DNA of 64,000 nucleotides from Chryseobacterium mucoviscidosis (GTDB lineage: Bacteria; Bacteroidota; Bacteroidia; Flavobacteriales; Weeksellaceae), in contig NZ_MVAG01000103.1 in assembly GCF_002177115.1 (NCBI RefSeq), positions 38,920 to 102,919 on the forward strand. Reading direction: 5' to 3'. How positions within the stretch are numbered: position 1 is the first letter of the stretch; each line of letters opens with the position of its first letter. Below the pieces are notes generated by a model that searched no databases, had not been told where the DNA came from, and worked only from the letters and a program-made list of their open reading frames with translations. This document shows positions 52,510 to 61,712 of this stretch, in pieces. The translations under genes were made by a program, and so were the position numbers.

Positions 52510-52982
52510 GATTAAACACAAATACCACAAATTTTTCACGATTACCACAACGAAACATCAATAGGAGCGGACTTTAGTCCGCTTTCAAATTTTATCCAAA
52601 ACAACGGCTTCAGCCAAAACATAATAATTCTTAACTACTTAAATATCCTTCATGGTTAAAATATTTGCGCCATTTGTGAAATCTATTCGTGTCATTTGTG
52701 TTTAAATAACTTCAGCCAAAACATAATAATTCTTAACCCCAAAAATATTCTTAATGGTTAAAATATTTGCGCCATTTGTGAAATCTATCCGTGCCATTTG
52801 TGTTTAAATAACTTCAGCCAAAACTCAATAATTCTTAACCTCTCAAACATCCTTCATGGTTAAAATATTTTCGCCATTTGTGAAATCTATCTGTGCCATT
52901 TGTGTTTAAATCAAAAGCAAACATAATATTTTCGCATTTATAAAAAAAATTGTGCAACTTGTATTCAAATTATAAACAAAAA
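52510..52982. repeat. Repeat spacer between topB and the thioesterase gene
   Basis: A copy of the AACACAAATACCACAAATTT family begins at 52511. A hairpin, GCGGACTTTAGTCCGC at 52567-52582 followed by TTT, may terminate topB. Then come three tandem 102-base units. There is no gene. Confidence 0.8.
52608..52911. repeat. 102-bp tandem repeat, three copies
   Basis: Units begin at 52608, 52710 and 52812 with CTTCAGCCAAAAC and each ends in the ATTTGTGTTTAAA phrase of the dispersed family. Differences are scattered point changes (TATTCGTGTC, TATCCGTGCC, TATCTGTGCC). No spacers; not CRISPR. Confidence 0.85.
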
Positions 52983-53405
52983 ATGACTCCCCATAAAAAA
53001 CAGCTCATCACCGACAGTTTCAACCGCTCCGAAACATTAAAATTCTACAAAGCCGAACTTCTGGAAGTAGAAACCGACTTCATTTCCATGAAAATTCCGA
53101 AAATGGAACTCATGACAAGAAAAGCGGGAATGTTCAACGGAGCCATGATTGCTTCTTTGGTGGATGTTTCTTCCGGTTATGCTGCAGTAAGTCATTACGA
53201 AGAAGACTGTTATGTCGTAACCGTTGAATTGAAAGTCAATTATTTAAGACCAGCCATCGGAGACGCTTTAATTTCGAAATCTTATGTGATAAAAGGAGGT
53301 TCAAAGATCAGCGTGATCCGTACCGAAATTTATGTGGTAGATGAAGACGGAGCTTCCGAAAGTCACGTTGCCACGTCTTTGGTTACGATGATGAAGATCA
53401 GATAA
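52983..53405 (+). CDS. PaaI-type hotdog thioesterase
   Basis: A 140-residue hotdog-fold protein. The motif AGMFNGAMIASLVDVSSGYA contains the Asn/Asp pair typical of PaaI/YbgC-like acyl-CoA thioesterases, followed by VTVELKVNYLRPAIGDAL. It would hydrolyse an aromatic or acyl-CoA thioester; the substrate is unknown. The ATG at 52983 is chosen over an upstream TTG. A holin-like gene follows 67 bases downstream. Confidence 0.85.
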   Translation: MTPHKKQLITDSFNRSETLKFYKAELLEVETDFISMKIPKMELMTRKAGMFNGAMIASLVDVSSGYAAVSHYEEDCYVVTVELKVNYLRPAIGDALISKSYVIKGGSKISVIRTEIYVVDEDGASESHVATSLVTMMKIR

Positions 53406-53472
53406 TTTTTTATAACAAGTGGAATAGCTTTTGCACAGGAACACGCATCAACAACATTAAAAAAATCATACT

Positions 53473-53817
53473 ATGAACTTAATTATTCGACTTTTGGTAA
53501 CGGCCATTGTTGCTTATCTTTTAACATGGATTTTACCGGGAGTACACTTTACAGGATTTGGCGGAGCGATCATTTTTGCCATCGTTTTAGGACTTTTAAA
53601 CTTAATTGTGAAACCTGTTCTTAATATTTTAGGATTACCTTTAACGATCATTACATTGGGACTGTTCACTTTAGTAATCAATGCAATTATTATCCTGATC
53701 GCCGATTATTTTATAGACAGCATGATGGTAGACGGATTTTTATGGGCACTTATTTTCAGCATCCTGCTTTCCATCGTCAGCTCACTGGCAAACTCAATGT
53801 TTTCGGACGGAGATTAA
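53473..53817 (+). CDS. Phage holin family 4-like membrane protein
   Basis: A 114-residue protein with four hydrophobic helices (LLVTAIVAYLLTWILPGVHF, AIIFAIVLGLLNLIVKPVL, ITLGLFTLVINAIIILIADY, LWALIFSILLSIVSSLANSM). It matches the chromosomal phage-holin-4 family (YvlD-like). No other phage genes are nearby, so it is a housekeeping membrane protein, not part of a prophage. A strong terminator follows. Confidence 0.85.
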   Translation: MNLIIRLLVTAIVAYLLTWILPGVHFTGFGGAIIFAIVLGLLNLIVKPVLNILGLPLTIITLGLFTLVINAIIILIADYFIDSMMVDGFLWALIFSILLSIVSSLANSMFSDGD

Positions 53818-53839
53818 TTTAAAATTTAAAATGACATAA

Positions 53840-53872
53840 AAATCGCCTGTTAAAACGACAGGCGATTTTTTG
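53840..53872 (+). terminator. Terminator after the holin-like gene
   Basis: AAATCGCCTGT pairs perfectly with ACAGGCGATTT around TAAAACG, followed by T4, 22 bases after the stop codon. Confidence 0.9.
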
Positions 53873-53973
53873 TGCGCGTTTGTGTTTTAAAAATAGTTAA
53901 CTTTGGCAATCTTTGAATTAAATAAAGACTTTATGATTGGATTGAATGATAAAGTCATAAAAAATGAATTAAT

Positions 53974-55968
53974 ATGAAACTTAAGTACAGTCTGCTGGCT
54001 TTGGCAGCTCCGCTCTTAATGAATGCACAACAACTAATGACGCCTGAAATTTTATGGACTTTGAAAAAAGTTGGGGTACAGGCAGTTTCTCCCGATCAGT
54101 CTTCGTTAATCTACAAAATAGGACAGACCGATCTTAAAACCGAAAAAACAAAAAGCGAGAACTATTTCCTGAATGTTCTGAACAATCAGTCCGTGAAAGT
54201 TGATTTAGGCAAAAAAGCACTGATTCAGTGGGATAAAAACGGATTGTATGCGCAGGAAGGTGATAAGATTTTCCTTTCAAAAGACAATGGTAAAACATGG
54301 ACGGAGTTTTATACCATCGGTGAAGCAGACAACATTGTTATTTCTCCCGACGGTAAAAAAATAGCCTTCAGTAAGCAGGTTTTGGTGGAAAAAGTAATGG
54401 GAAAAGACAAATATTCCGATACTCCGAAAACCACGGCACAAGTTTATACAGATCTGAATCACAGACACTGGGATTATTTCAATGAAGGAAAGTATAATCA
54501 CGTTTTCGTAGTAAATGTTTCAGATAAAGCAGATTCTGCAAAAGATTTACTGGAAGGGAAGATGTGGGATTCTCCGCAAAGACCTTTTGGCGGAGCAGAA
54601 GATTTCATCTGGAGCCCGGATTCTGCACAGCTTTTATATGTAACTAAACCGAAAAGCGGCAAAGAATACTCTACAAGCACAAACACAGATATTTTTGCAT
54701 ACGATCTTGCTTCAGGAACAACAAAAAATTTAACTGAATTTAATAAAGGATACGACGTTAATCCGAAATTCAGTCCGGATGGAAAATCACTTTTGTGGCA
54801 GAGTATGTCAAGAGACGGTTATGAAGCCGATAAAAATGATGTAAAAATCATGGATTGGAAATCCGGAAAAACAACAAACCTCACCGCAGGTTGGGACGAA
54901 AGTGTTTCCGGAGACGTTTTCTGGAGCGGAGATTCAAAAATGATCTATTTCACGGCAGCTTTCAGAGGAACAAAGCAGTTATTCTCTTTAGATCCTAAAA
55001 ATGCTAAAGTGCAACAGATCACAAAAGGTGATTTTGATGTGAACGAAATTTTTGCCGATCAGAAAACTTCACTTTTGGTAGGAAGAACCGATATCAATCA
55101 CGCCACAGATATTTTCTCTGTCAACCTTAAAAACGGAGAAATGAAGCAGGTTACGGAAGCCAATAAAGAAATGTATGCACAGTTAGCTCAGGGAAAATCT
55201 GAACTGAAAATGGTAAAAACTTCAGACGGAAAAGAAATGGGAGTGTGGTTCCATTATCCGCCAAACTTTGATCCGAACAAAAAATATCCAACCCTTGTTT
55301 ATTGTCAGGGAGGTCCGCAATCTGCCTTAACGCAGTTCTTCAGCACAAGATGGAATTTTGCTCTAATGGCAGCTAACGGATACATCGTTGTTGCACCAAA
55401 CAGAAGAGGAATGCCGGGTTGGGGAACAAAATGGAATGAAGAAATCTCAAGAGACTGGGGAGGACAACCAATGAGAGATTATTTGGCCGCAACAGATTAC
55501 GCAAAAACTTTACCTTACGTTGACGGAAGCAGAGTTGCTGCTGTCGGAGCAAGTTATGGAGGATACAGCGTATTTATGTTAGCCGGAATTCACGAAAACA
55601 GATTCAAAACGTTCATCGCGCACGATGGATTATTTGATATGAAATCTTGGTATTTAACAACGGAAGAACTTTGGTTTGCGAACTGGGATTTAGGTTCACC
55701 ATGGGAAAAACCACAGCCAAAAGCTTATACGGAATTCAACCCAAGCAATTTTGTTGATAAATGGAACAAACCGATCATGATCGTTCAGGGTGGAATCGAC
55801 TTCAGAGTGCCTTACGAACAGGGACAGGAAGCATTTCAGGCAGCAAAACTGAGAGGTTTAAAATCTAAACTGGTTTATTTCCCGAATGAAAATCACTGGG
55901 TGCTGCATCCCCAAAACGGATTGGTTTGGCAGAGAGAATTCTTCGACTGGCTAAAAGAAACTTTATAA
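53974..55968 (+). CDS. S9 family prolyl oligopeptidase (dipeptidyl peptidase-like)
   Basis: A 664-residue exported serine peptidase. A signal peptide (MKLKYSLLALAAPLLMNAQQ) precedes a beta-propeller with WD/PQQ-like repeats (ISPDGKKIAFSK, FSPDGKSLLWQSM). The alpha/beta-hydrolase domain from about residue 430 carries the GASYGGYSVFML serine elbow, GGIDFRVPYEQGQ with the catalytic aspartate, and ENHWVLHPQNG with the histidine. It resembles S9C/DPP-like peptidases that clip proteins outside the cell for nutrition. A TAACTTTG box at 53898-53905 is a possible -7 element. Confidence 0.92.
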   Translation: MKLKYSLLALAAPLLMNAQQLMTPEILWTLKKVGVQAVSPDQSSLIYKIGQTDLKTEKTKSENYFLNVLNNQSVKVDLGKKALIQWDKNGLYAQEGDKIFLSKDNGKTWTEFYTIGEADNIVISPDGKKIAFSKQVLVEKVMGKDKYSDTPKTTAQVYTDLNHRHWDYFNEGKYNHVFVVNVSDKADSAKDLLEGKMWDSPQRPFGGAEDFIWSPDSAQLLYVTKPKSGKEYSTSTNTDIFAYDLASGTTKNLTEFNKGYDVNPKFSPDGKSLLWQSMSRDGYEADKNDVKIMDWKSGKTTNLTAGWDESVSGDVFWSGDSKMIYFTAAFRGTKQLFSLDPKNAKVQQITKGDFDVNEIFADQKTSLLVGRTDINHATDIFSVNLKNGEMKQVTEANKEMYAQLAQGKSELKMVKTSDGKEMGVWFHYPPNFDPNKKYPTLVYCQGGPQSALTQFFSTRWNFALMAANGYIVVAPNRRGMPGWGTKWNEEISRDWGGQPMRDYLAATDYAKTLPYVDGSRVAAVGASYGGYSVFMLAGIHENRFKTFIAHDGLFDMKSWYLTTEELWFANWDLGSPWEKPQPKAYTEFNPSNFVDKWNKPIMIVQGGIDFRVPYEQGQEAFQAAKLRGLKSKLVYFPNENHWVLHPQNGLVWQREFFDWLKETL

Positions 55969-56067
55969 ATATAATCTTCCCTTCCGAATTCCTCTCCTTT
56001 GGAGGGGTGGCAAAAATTCATAGAATTTTTGACGGGGTGGTTTAAACAGATACAAAAATCAACAGAA

Positions 56068-56096
56068 AACGGGCTTTTAGTCCGTTTTTTGTTTTT
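56068..56096 (+). terminator. Probable terminator after the S9 peptidase gene
   Basis: ACGGGCT pairs with AGTCCGT (one wobble) around TTT, followed by T6. It is about 100 bases past the stop codon. Confidence 0.6.
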
Positions 56097-56153
56097 CGAA
56101 AATATGCTCATTGGCTGAGTGAAACGCCAGTGTGAACAAAAAATATTCGGTTT

Positions 56154-56360
56154 TATTTAAACTCATTTTAAATTTAACCGCAAAAGGGACAAACGACTAT
56201 ATTGTATTTATGTAAAGTATTCCAAAAGTCTGCAAAGAGAAAAAATCGTTGATTTTTTTTTAAACTTATGTACTCTTTTTTTCCATTTAAGTAGTAAACT
56301 TAAACAACTAAAATGTGATAATCTTTTGCATCTTTTGCGGTAAAGAAGTTTAGACAAGTT
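56154..56360 (+). repeat. ~200-bp terminal-inverted-repeat element, copy C
   Basis: GTTTAAACTCATTTTAAATT leads into TTAACCGCAAAAGGGACAAA. The centre has AAAAATCGTTGATTTTTT and the far end is CTTTTGCATCTTTTGCGGTA. This copy is more diverged than A and D. Confidence 0.65.
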
Positions 56361-56410
56361 TTAAAAGAAGACCTTAGCGTTAAAAAAATAAAAAACTATA
56401 AATTTGATTT

Positions 56411-56902
56411 ATGCAAAACAGAATATCCTCCTTTCCGCCAATCATCGACAACAATTCTAAAATCATCATTCTGGGATCAATTCCCGGTGTAAAATCGTTA
56501 GAAAAACAACAATATTACGGACATCCCCAAAACAAATTCTGGAAAATTATTTTTGAATTGCTCAACGAAGAATTTACAGAAGATTATGCTGAAAGAATCA
56601 ATATTTTAAAGAAACACAATCTCGCACTTTGGGACGTTATCGATTCCTGCGAAAGAAAAGGAAGCCTCGATTCTGAAATTAAAAATGAAGAAGCCAACCA
56701 GATTGAAGAGCTTCTGGAAGATCATCCGAATATTAAAGCCATATTTTGCAATGGCGGAAAATCGTATAAAAATTTGCAGAAAATTTTAGGGAAAAATTAC
56801 AAAATACCTGTATTTTTACTGCCTTCTACAAGTCCGCTTCATACGGTTTCTTTTGAAAAGAAACTGGAGGAATGGAAGAAGATTGTAGAATTTCTGAATT
56901 AA
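56411..56902 (+). CDS. DNA-deoxyinosine glycosylase (UDG superfamily)
   Basis: A 163-residue uracil-DNA-glycosylase superfamily protein. The N-terminal IIILGSIPGVKSLEKQQYYG with HPQNKFWKI corresponds to the catalytic pocket (GSxPG...YYGHPxNxFW) of the hypoxanthine/deoxyinosine group. LPSTSPLHTVSFEKKLEEW is the second conserved motif. It should remove deaminated adenine (hypoxanthine) from DNA. The length is normal. It is convergent with the AIM24 gene. Confidence 0.9.
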   Translation: MQNRISSFPPIIDNNSKIIILGSIPGVKSLEKQQYYGHPQNKFWKIIFELLNEEFTEDYAERINILKKHNLALWDVIDSCERKGSLDSEIKNEEANQIEELLEDHPNIKAIFCNGGKSYKNLQKILGKNYKIPVFLLPSTSPLHTVSFEKKLEEWKKIVEFLN

Positions 56903-56903
56903 A

Positions 56904-56931
56904 ATAGCAGGAATAAAAACTATCCCTGCTA
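56904..56931. terminator. Possible bidirectional terminator between convergent genes
   Basis: TAGCAGG pairs with CCTGCTA around a 14-base loop; the tails are T-poor on the plus strand and TTTTAATTC on the minus strand. Confidence 0.45.
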
Positions 56932-56951
56932 AGATTTATTTGAAAAAATAC

Positions 56952-57644
56952 TTACTTCTCAATTCTGTAAACCTCCTCATAAGGCTGAATCAGAACCCAT
57001 CCATTCCCCGAAAATTTCATCTGGAATTCCTCACCGCTTCCTCTTCCAATCAGACTTTTGAAAGAAACGTTGGTTTTCAGTTCAGGAGAAAGGTTTCCGG
57101 ACCATGCAACGGTAGCATTCGGATCTGTGAAAACCGGCGCATCCGGAGTTACCAGTAACGTTAAAGGCTCACCGTGAGTGGTAATAGCAATGTGTCCTGT
57201 TCCTGAAAGCTTTACCTGAAAAAGTCCGCCCGACATTACCCCTGCAATACTTTTTAGCATGGTAATATCGCTTTTAATACTTTGTTCATGCGCTAAAACA
57301 TCGTTTCCGTTTACGCAGACCGCTTCATTATTTAGATAAAGAATACGAACTTTTTTACCTGAATCCGCAACGTACAGTTTTCCGGTTCCTTCGGCTTTCA
57401 TCAATTTTGCGCCTTCGCCGCTGATGGCTTTTTTCAATAAATTTCCGATTCCTCCGGAAAGCATTCCCTGTCTTTCGAAATTAACGTTTCCGATATAGCC
57501 GACCATGCTTCCTGCCTTCGTCCAGACAGACTGATTGTTGAGGTTGATCTCTAGAAGAGAGGGTTTTTCCAGCTCGAAATAATCTCTTTCCATTGGATTT
57601 TCTTTCGTTTCGTTCACAAAAGATTCAATCGAATATTTGCTCAT
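56952..57644 (-). CDS. AIM24 family protein
   Basis: A 230-residue beta-rich protein of the AIM24 (DUF124) family, including the Gly-rich internal repeats VWTKAGSMVGYIGNVNFERQ and VSFKSLIGRGSGEEFQMKFS. Bacterial AIM24 proteins have no established activity. The ATG at 57644 is preferred to an upstream one at 57668 because it gives the usual N-terminus MSKYSIESFVNETKEN. Confidence 0.88.
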   Translation of the reverse strand: MSKYSIESFVNETKENPMERDYFELEKPSLLEINLNNQSVWTKAGSMVGYIGNVNFERQGMLSGGIGNLLKKAISGEGAKLMKAEGTGKLYVADSGKKVRILYLNNEAVCVNGNDVLAHEQSIKSDITMLKSIAGVMSGGLFQVKLSGTGHIAITTHGEPLTLLVTPDAPVFTDPNATVAWSGNLSPELKTNVSFKSLIGRGSGEEFQMKFSGNGWVLIQPYEEVYRIEK

Positions 57645-58094
57645 AGTGTAAATTTTTAATGTTCTCAAAAATAGCTTTTTTATGGCTTAAAAAATATCGG
57701 AAAATCACGGTTTTTTATTTCAATTAAAACTGATTTAAATACTTTGAATCTTTGTATTTCGAAAATAAGTGAAACGCCCTTGTTTATCTTGATTTCAATA
57801 ATTTAAAATAAATTCTCTGTTTAGCCTCGCGTTTGAATAATCGAAAGACTAAACAAAATTCTTAAATAAAACTTTTTAATTTAAAGGAATACAAACACAT
57901 TTCATTTAAAAAAGCAAATCAAAAATAAATATACTGTTGATTATTAGTTGATTGCGCGTATTTGAAAAATGTAAAAATAGTTAATTTAACATCTGTGTAA
58001 ATAATACTTGACAAAGGGGTGTTTCATGTCGTATATTTGCACTCCGAAAATTACACCTTGTAATTTCAATAATTTTTAAACCGTAATTTAAAAA
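57645..58094. other. Intergenic region upstream of queA
   Basis: This is 450 bases of very AT-rich sequence. Only the queA promoter near the right end is recognisable. Confidence 0.5.
58008..58039 (+). promoter_or_regulatory. Promoter of queA
   Basis: TTG (58008-58010), a 21-base spacer and TATATTTG (58032-58039), a perfect -7 box. The ATG is 55 bases downstream. Confidence 0.7.
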
Positions 58095-59144
58095 ATGAAA
58101 ACATCAGATTTTAATTTTGATCTTCCTGCAGAATTATTGGCAGAACACCCATCAGAGCACAGAGACGAAGCCAGACTAATGGTACTTGATAGAAAAACAC
58201 AGACTATCGAGCACAAATTATTCAAGGATGTTGTGGATTATTTTGAGGAAGATGATTTATTTATCTTTAACAATACTAAAGTTTTTCCTGCACGTTTATA
58301 CGGAAACAAAGAAAAAACAGGAGCAAAGATTGAAGTTTTCTTGTTGAGAGAGCTTGATAAAGAGACCCGTGTTTGGGATGTTTTGGTAGATCCTGCGAGA
58401 AAAATCAGAATTGGTAACAAATTATTCTTCACAGAAGACGAGTCTTTGGTTGCTGAAGTTATCGATAACACGACTTCAAGAGGAAGAACGTTGAGATTCT
58501 TATTCGACGGTTCTTACGAAGAATTCAGAGCTAAGTTGAAAGAATTAGGAGAAACTCCGCTTCCAAAATACATCAAAAGAGACGTTGAGCCTGAAGATGC
58601 AGAAAGATATCAGACGATTTATGCAAAAGTAGAAGGTGCGGTTGCAGCTCCTACAGCGGGTCTTCACTTTTCAAAGCACTTAATGAAGAGATTGGAGATC
58701 AAAGGAATTAATTTTGCTGAAGTTACACTTCATGTTGGTTTAGGAACTTTCAACCCAATTGAGGTAGAAGATCTTTCTAAGCATAAAATGGAGTCTGAAG
58801 AGATCTTTATTGATGAGAAAAACGCTCAGATCATCAACAACGCTGTTGATGCGAACAGAAGAGTTTGTGCCGTTGGAACGACTACGATGAGAACACTTGA
58901 AACTTCTGTTTCTTCAAATAAAAAAATCTCTGCATTCCACGGCTGGACAAATAAATTCATTTATCCGCCACACGATTTCGGAGTAGCCAACTGTATGATT
59001 ACGAACTTCCACACGCCAAAATCTACATTAATTATGATGATTGCAGCGTTTGCAGGAAGAGATTTTGTAATGCATGCCTACGAAGAAGCCGTAAAAGAGA
59101 AATACAAATTCTACTCTTACGGAGACGCAATGCTAATTTTATAA
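58095..59144 (+). CDS. queA: S-adenosylmethionine:tRNA ribosyltransferase-isomerase
   Basis: QueA transfers and isomerises the ribosyl part of SAM to 7-aminomethyl-7-deazaguanine in tRNA, giving epoxyqueuosine at position 34. The 349-residue protein opens [20 protein letters not shown] with [11 protein letters not shown]. Later come [20 protein letters not shown] and [13 protein letters not shown], both family signatures, and [20 protein letters not shown]. It is monocistronic with a strong promoter; rlmN follows after a repeat spacer of 89 bases. Confidence 0.96.
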   Translation: MKTSDFNFDLPAELLAEHPSEHRDEARLMVLDRKTQTIEHKLFKDVVDYFEEDDLFIFNNTKVFPARLYGNKEKTGAKIEVFLLRELDKETRVWDVLVDPARKIRIGNKLFFTEDESLVAEVIDNTTSRGRTLRFLFDGSYEEFRAKLKELGETPLPKYIKRDVEPEDAERYQTIYAKVEGAVAAPTAGLHFSKHLMKRLEIKGINFAEVTLHVGLGTFNPIEVEDLSKHKMESEEIFIDEKNAQIINNAVDANRRVCAVGTTTMRTLETSVSSNKKISAFHGWTNKFIYPPHDFGVANCMITNFHTPKSTLIMMIAAFAGRDFVMHAYEEAVKEKYKFYSYGDAMLIL

Positions 59145-59149
59145 GAACG

Positions 59150-59233
59150 GAATCTGGAAGTTGGGTGTTGGAAGTTTACAATTCGGCGCCCAATTTTTCT
59201 TCCATCTTCTGACATCTAACTTCCAACAATATA
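59150..59233. repeat. Fold-back spacer between queA and rlmN
   Basis: CTGGAAGTTGGGTGTTGGAA on the left is an imperfect inverted match to CTTCCATCTTCTGACATCTA followed by ACTTCCAAC on the right. The spacer is built almost wholly of GGAAGTTGG-like words. Confidence 0.55.
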
Positions 59234-60268
59234 ATGAAAGACATCAGAACTTTATCACTGGACCAGCTCAAAGAATACTTTGTTTCTTTGGGAGAGAAGC
59301 CGTTTCGTGCGAAACAGGTATATGACTGGTTGTGGAGTAAAAATCTTCACTCGATTGATGAAATGACGAATCTTTCAAAAACTCTTCGTGAGAGAATCGC
59401 GGAAGAGTATACCATCAATCCTGTTTCTGTAGATCTGCTTCAGAAAAGTACAGACGGAACCATTAAAAACGGAGTGAAATTGCACGACGGCTTATTGGTG
59501 GAATCTGTTCTTATTCCTACAGAAACCAGAACCACCGCTTGTGTTTCTTCACAGGTCGGATGTTCATTAAACTGCGAATTCTGTGCAACCGCAAGACTCA
59601 AAAGAATGAGAAATCTTGAAGTTGCCGAGATCGTGGATCAGGTTGCTTTAATCGACAGCCAGAGTAAAATGTATTTCGACAGACCGCTTTCCAATATTGT
59701 TTTTATGGGAATGGGAGAGCCGATGATGAATTACAAAAATGTAGTAGAAGCAATCAGAAAAATTACCCAGCCGGAAGGTTTGGGAATGTCTCCGAGAAGA
59801 ATTACCGTTTCTACTTCCGGAATTCCGAAGATGATCAAAATGCTTGCTGATGAAGAACTGAAAGTGAAATTAGCTTTATCACTCCATTCCGCAATCGAAG
59901 TAAAACGTAATGAGATCATGCCTTTTTCCGATAAATTTCCTTTAACGGAAATCATGGAGTCTCTCCAGTATTGGTATAAAAAGACGGGTTCTGTCATTAC
60001 TTTTGAATATTGTGTATGGAAAGGAATTAATGATGGCGATGAAGATATTAAAGCTTTGATCAAATACTGCAAGCAGGTTCCTTCTAAAGTTAATTTAATT
60101 CAGTACAACCCTATTGGCGACGGAAAATATGACCAGTGCAACAAACAGGCAGAGGAAAATTATATCCGTCAGCTTGAAAATGCAGGAATTGTATGCATGG
60201 TAAGAAAAAGCCGTGGCGGAGACATCGATGCAGCCTGCGGACAGCTTGCCAATAAATCTGCGGATTAA
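59234..60268 (+). CDS. rlmN: 23S rRNA (adenine2503-C2)-methyltransferase
   Basis: RlmN is a radical-SAM enzyme that methylates A2503 of 23S rRNA and A37 of some tRNAs. The 344-residue protein has the CSLNCEFCATARLKRMRNLE motif, in which CxxxCxxC binds the [4Fe-4S] cluster. The GMGEPMMNYKNV segment and the two catalytic cysteines (TTACVSSQVGC region and C-terminal GGDIDAACGQL) fit. The N-terminal DQLKEYFVSLGEKPFRAKQV precedes the barrel. Confidence 0.96.
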   Translation: MKDIRTLSLDQLKEYFVSLGEKPFRAKQVYDWLWSKNLHSIDEMTNLSKTLRERIAEEYTINPVSVDLLQKSTDGTIKNGVKLHDGLLVESVLIPTETRTTACVSSQVGCSLNCEFCATARLKRMRNLEVAEIVDQVALIDSQSKMYFDRPLSNIVFMGMGEPMMNYKNVVEAIRKITQPEGLGMSPRRITVSTSGIPKMIKMLADEELKVKLALSLHSAIEVKRNEIMPFSDKFPLTEIMESLQYWYKKTGSVITFEYCVWKGINDGDEDIKALIKYCKQVPSKVNLIQYNPIGDGKYDQCNKQAEENYIRQLENAGIVCMVRKSRGGDIDAACGQLANKSAD

Positions 60269-60344
60269 AATTTTATTAAAAAAATCAATAATTTTTCTTA
60301 ACGTTTTCCTAAAATCATAAATTTGTACCACAAATTTATAGGTG

Positions 60345-61283
60345 ATGATGGAGTTCTTTACAGGTGAAAATGGATTGGAAAGCGTTTATGCTTGGTCAAT
60401 TCCTGTTCATGCCACAATTATTTTAGCCGAAATAATTTACAGTCATGTTTCGGAGGCTAAATTATACGATAAAAAAGATGTGGCAACGAGCGTTTTTCTG
60501 GCATTAATGAATTTCGGACTGGATTTATTGATGAAGGCTTTTGCAATGGGAGTCATGTTCTTCTTTTACAATCTTAGATTTTTCTCGTGGGATTTTACGA
60601 TCTGGTACTGGCTGATTTGCTTTGTGGTAACGGATTTTGCATATTACGTTCTCCATTATGTAGATCATCATTCCAGAGCATTCTGGGCGGTTCATATTAC
60701 GCACCACAACTCAGAATATTTCAATTTAACAACAGGTTTCAGAAGTCCGGTTTTACAGCCGCTTTACCGATATTTATACTTTTCGCCACTGGCATTTTTA
60801 GGATTCAATCCATGGCACATTATGGTGGTGTATGCAATCGGTCAGGTATATGGAACGTGGGTTCACACCCAGACTGTGAAAAGTATGGGCTTCCTTGAGT
60901 ATATTTTGGTAACGCCTTCTCATCACCGTGTTCATCATGCGTGCAACATCAAATATCTTGACAGAAATATGGGAATGTGTCTTATTATCTGGGATAAAAT
61001 TTTCGGAACTTTTGAAAAAGAAGACCCCAATGTTCCTGTGAAATATGGAATTTATCCAAAAATGCCCGATAATAAACCCGATACGGTTCTTCTGTACGAA
61101 TGGAGAAAAATCTGGAAAGATATTAAACAGCCTGGATTAAAATTTTCCGATCGAATCAATTATATCTTCAATTCTCCCGGTTGGCGACACGATGGAACCG
61201 GAAAAACTGTGAGACAATATCAAAAAGATTACTGGGCAAGAAAGAATAAAAATAAAGATCAGGTTCAGAAAAAATCTGCTTAG
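60345..61283 (+). CDS. Sterol desaturase/fatty acid hydroxylase superfamily protein
   Basis: A roughly 312-residue membrane di-iron protein. The histidine clusters are HYVDHHSRAFWAVH, ITHHNSEYFN and HHRVHHACN, the eight-histidine set of the fatty-acid-hydroxylase superfamily. Four or five hydrophobic segments surround them. A GTG and two ATG codons begin the frame at 60342, 60345 and 60348; I take the first ATG. It hydroxylates or desaturates an unknown lipid. Confidence 0.88.
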   Translation: MMEFFTGENGLESVYAWSIPVHATIILAEIIYSHVSEAKLYDKKDVATSVFLALMNFGLDLLMKAFAMGVMFFFYNLRFFSWDFTIWYWLICFVVTDFAYYVLHYVDHHSRAFWAVHITHHNSEYFNLTTGFRSPVLQPLYRYLYFSPLAFLGFNPWHIMVVYAIGQVYGTWVHTQTVKSMGFLEYILVTPSHHRVHHACNIKYLDRNMGMCLIIWDKIFGTFEKEDPNVPVKYGIYPKMPDNKPDTVLLYEWRKIWKDIKQPGLKFSDRINYIFNSPGWRHDGTGKTVRQYQKDYWARKNKNKDQVQKKSA

Positions 61284-61712
61284 TTTTTAAACGCAGACAA
61301 CACAAATTTTACACGTATTTCACAAATATTTTAATTATTTGGATTTAAATATAATCTTAAGTCTGTTTAAACTTTTTATTTAACCGCAAAGATGAACTAA
61401 ACGGTTATTTAGATTTTGATGATTATAAATAAGAAGGCCACAATAGTTTTTAAAAATCTTTGATTTTTATTCTTTTGAACGCTTTGATCATTTTAGAAAT
61501 TCACTTTATCATTATCTTTTGCATCTTTTGTGGTGAATTCTGAAATTAGTTTAAATAAGTTGCGTTCGAAATTAAAAGCATAAAGTATTTAAATAAAACT
61601 TTTGCGATCTATCTGTTAAAAATAGATTCTTCCTTCGTCAGAATGATAGAGGAACCTCTAATTTTGTATAAAAAACTAGTATCATTTGTGTTTAAATAAA
61701 TATTTTTACCTC
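61284..61712. repeat. Repeat-rich intergenic region
   Basis: There is no gene. An AACGCAGACAACACAAATTT phrase begins at about 61290. Element copy D occupies 61362-61556. AGATTCTTCCTTCGTCAGAA is at about 61623, and CATTTGTGTTTAAATAA at about 61683 ends the region. Confidence 0.75.
61362..61556 (+). repeat. ~200-bp terminal-inverted-repeat element, copy D
   Basis: CTGTTTAAACTTTTTATTTA leads into ACCGCAAAGATG. The centre is TAGTTTTTAAAAATCTTTGA with TTTTTATTC. It ends CTTTTGCATCTTTTGTGGTG and AATTCTGAAATTAGTTTAAA. It is the best match to the reverse complement of copy A. Confidence 0.75.

Larger units (their letters stand above)
55969..56410. repeat. Intergenic region with hairpins and element copy C
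   Basis: From about 55980 there is the phrase CCTCTCCTTTGGAGGGGTGG followed by palindromic AAAAATTCATAGAATTTTT and GACGGGGTGG. Then a terminator-like hairpin and the ~200-bp element. There is no gene. Confidence 0.7.

Noticed and set aside
52608..52911. 102-bp repeat as a CRISPR array
   Set aside because: Whole units repeat head to tail with point differences, no repeat-spacer structure, no cas genes.
53473..53817. Holin-like protein as a sign of a prophage
   Set aside because: This holin family is widespread as a chromosomal gene and no integrase, capsid, tail or lysin genes occur in the window.
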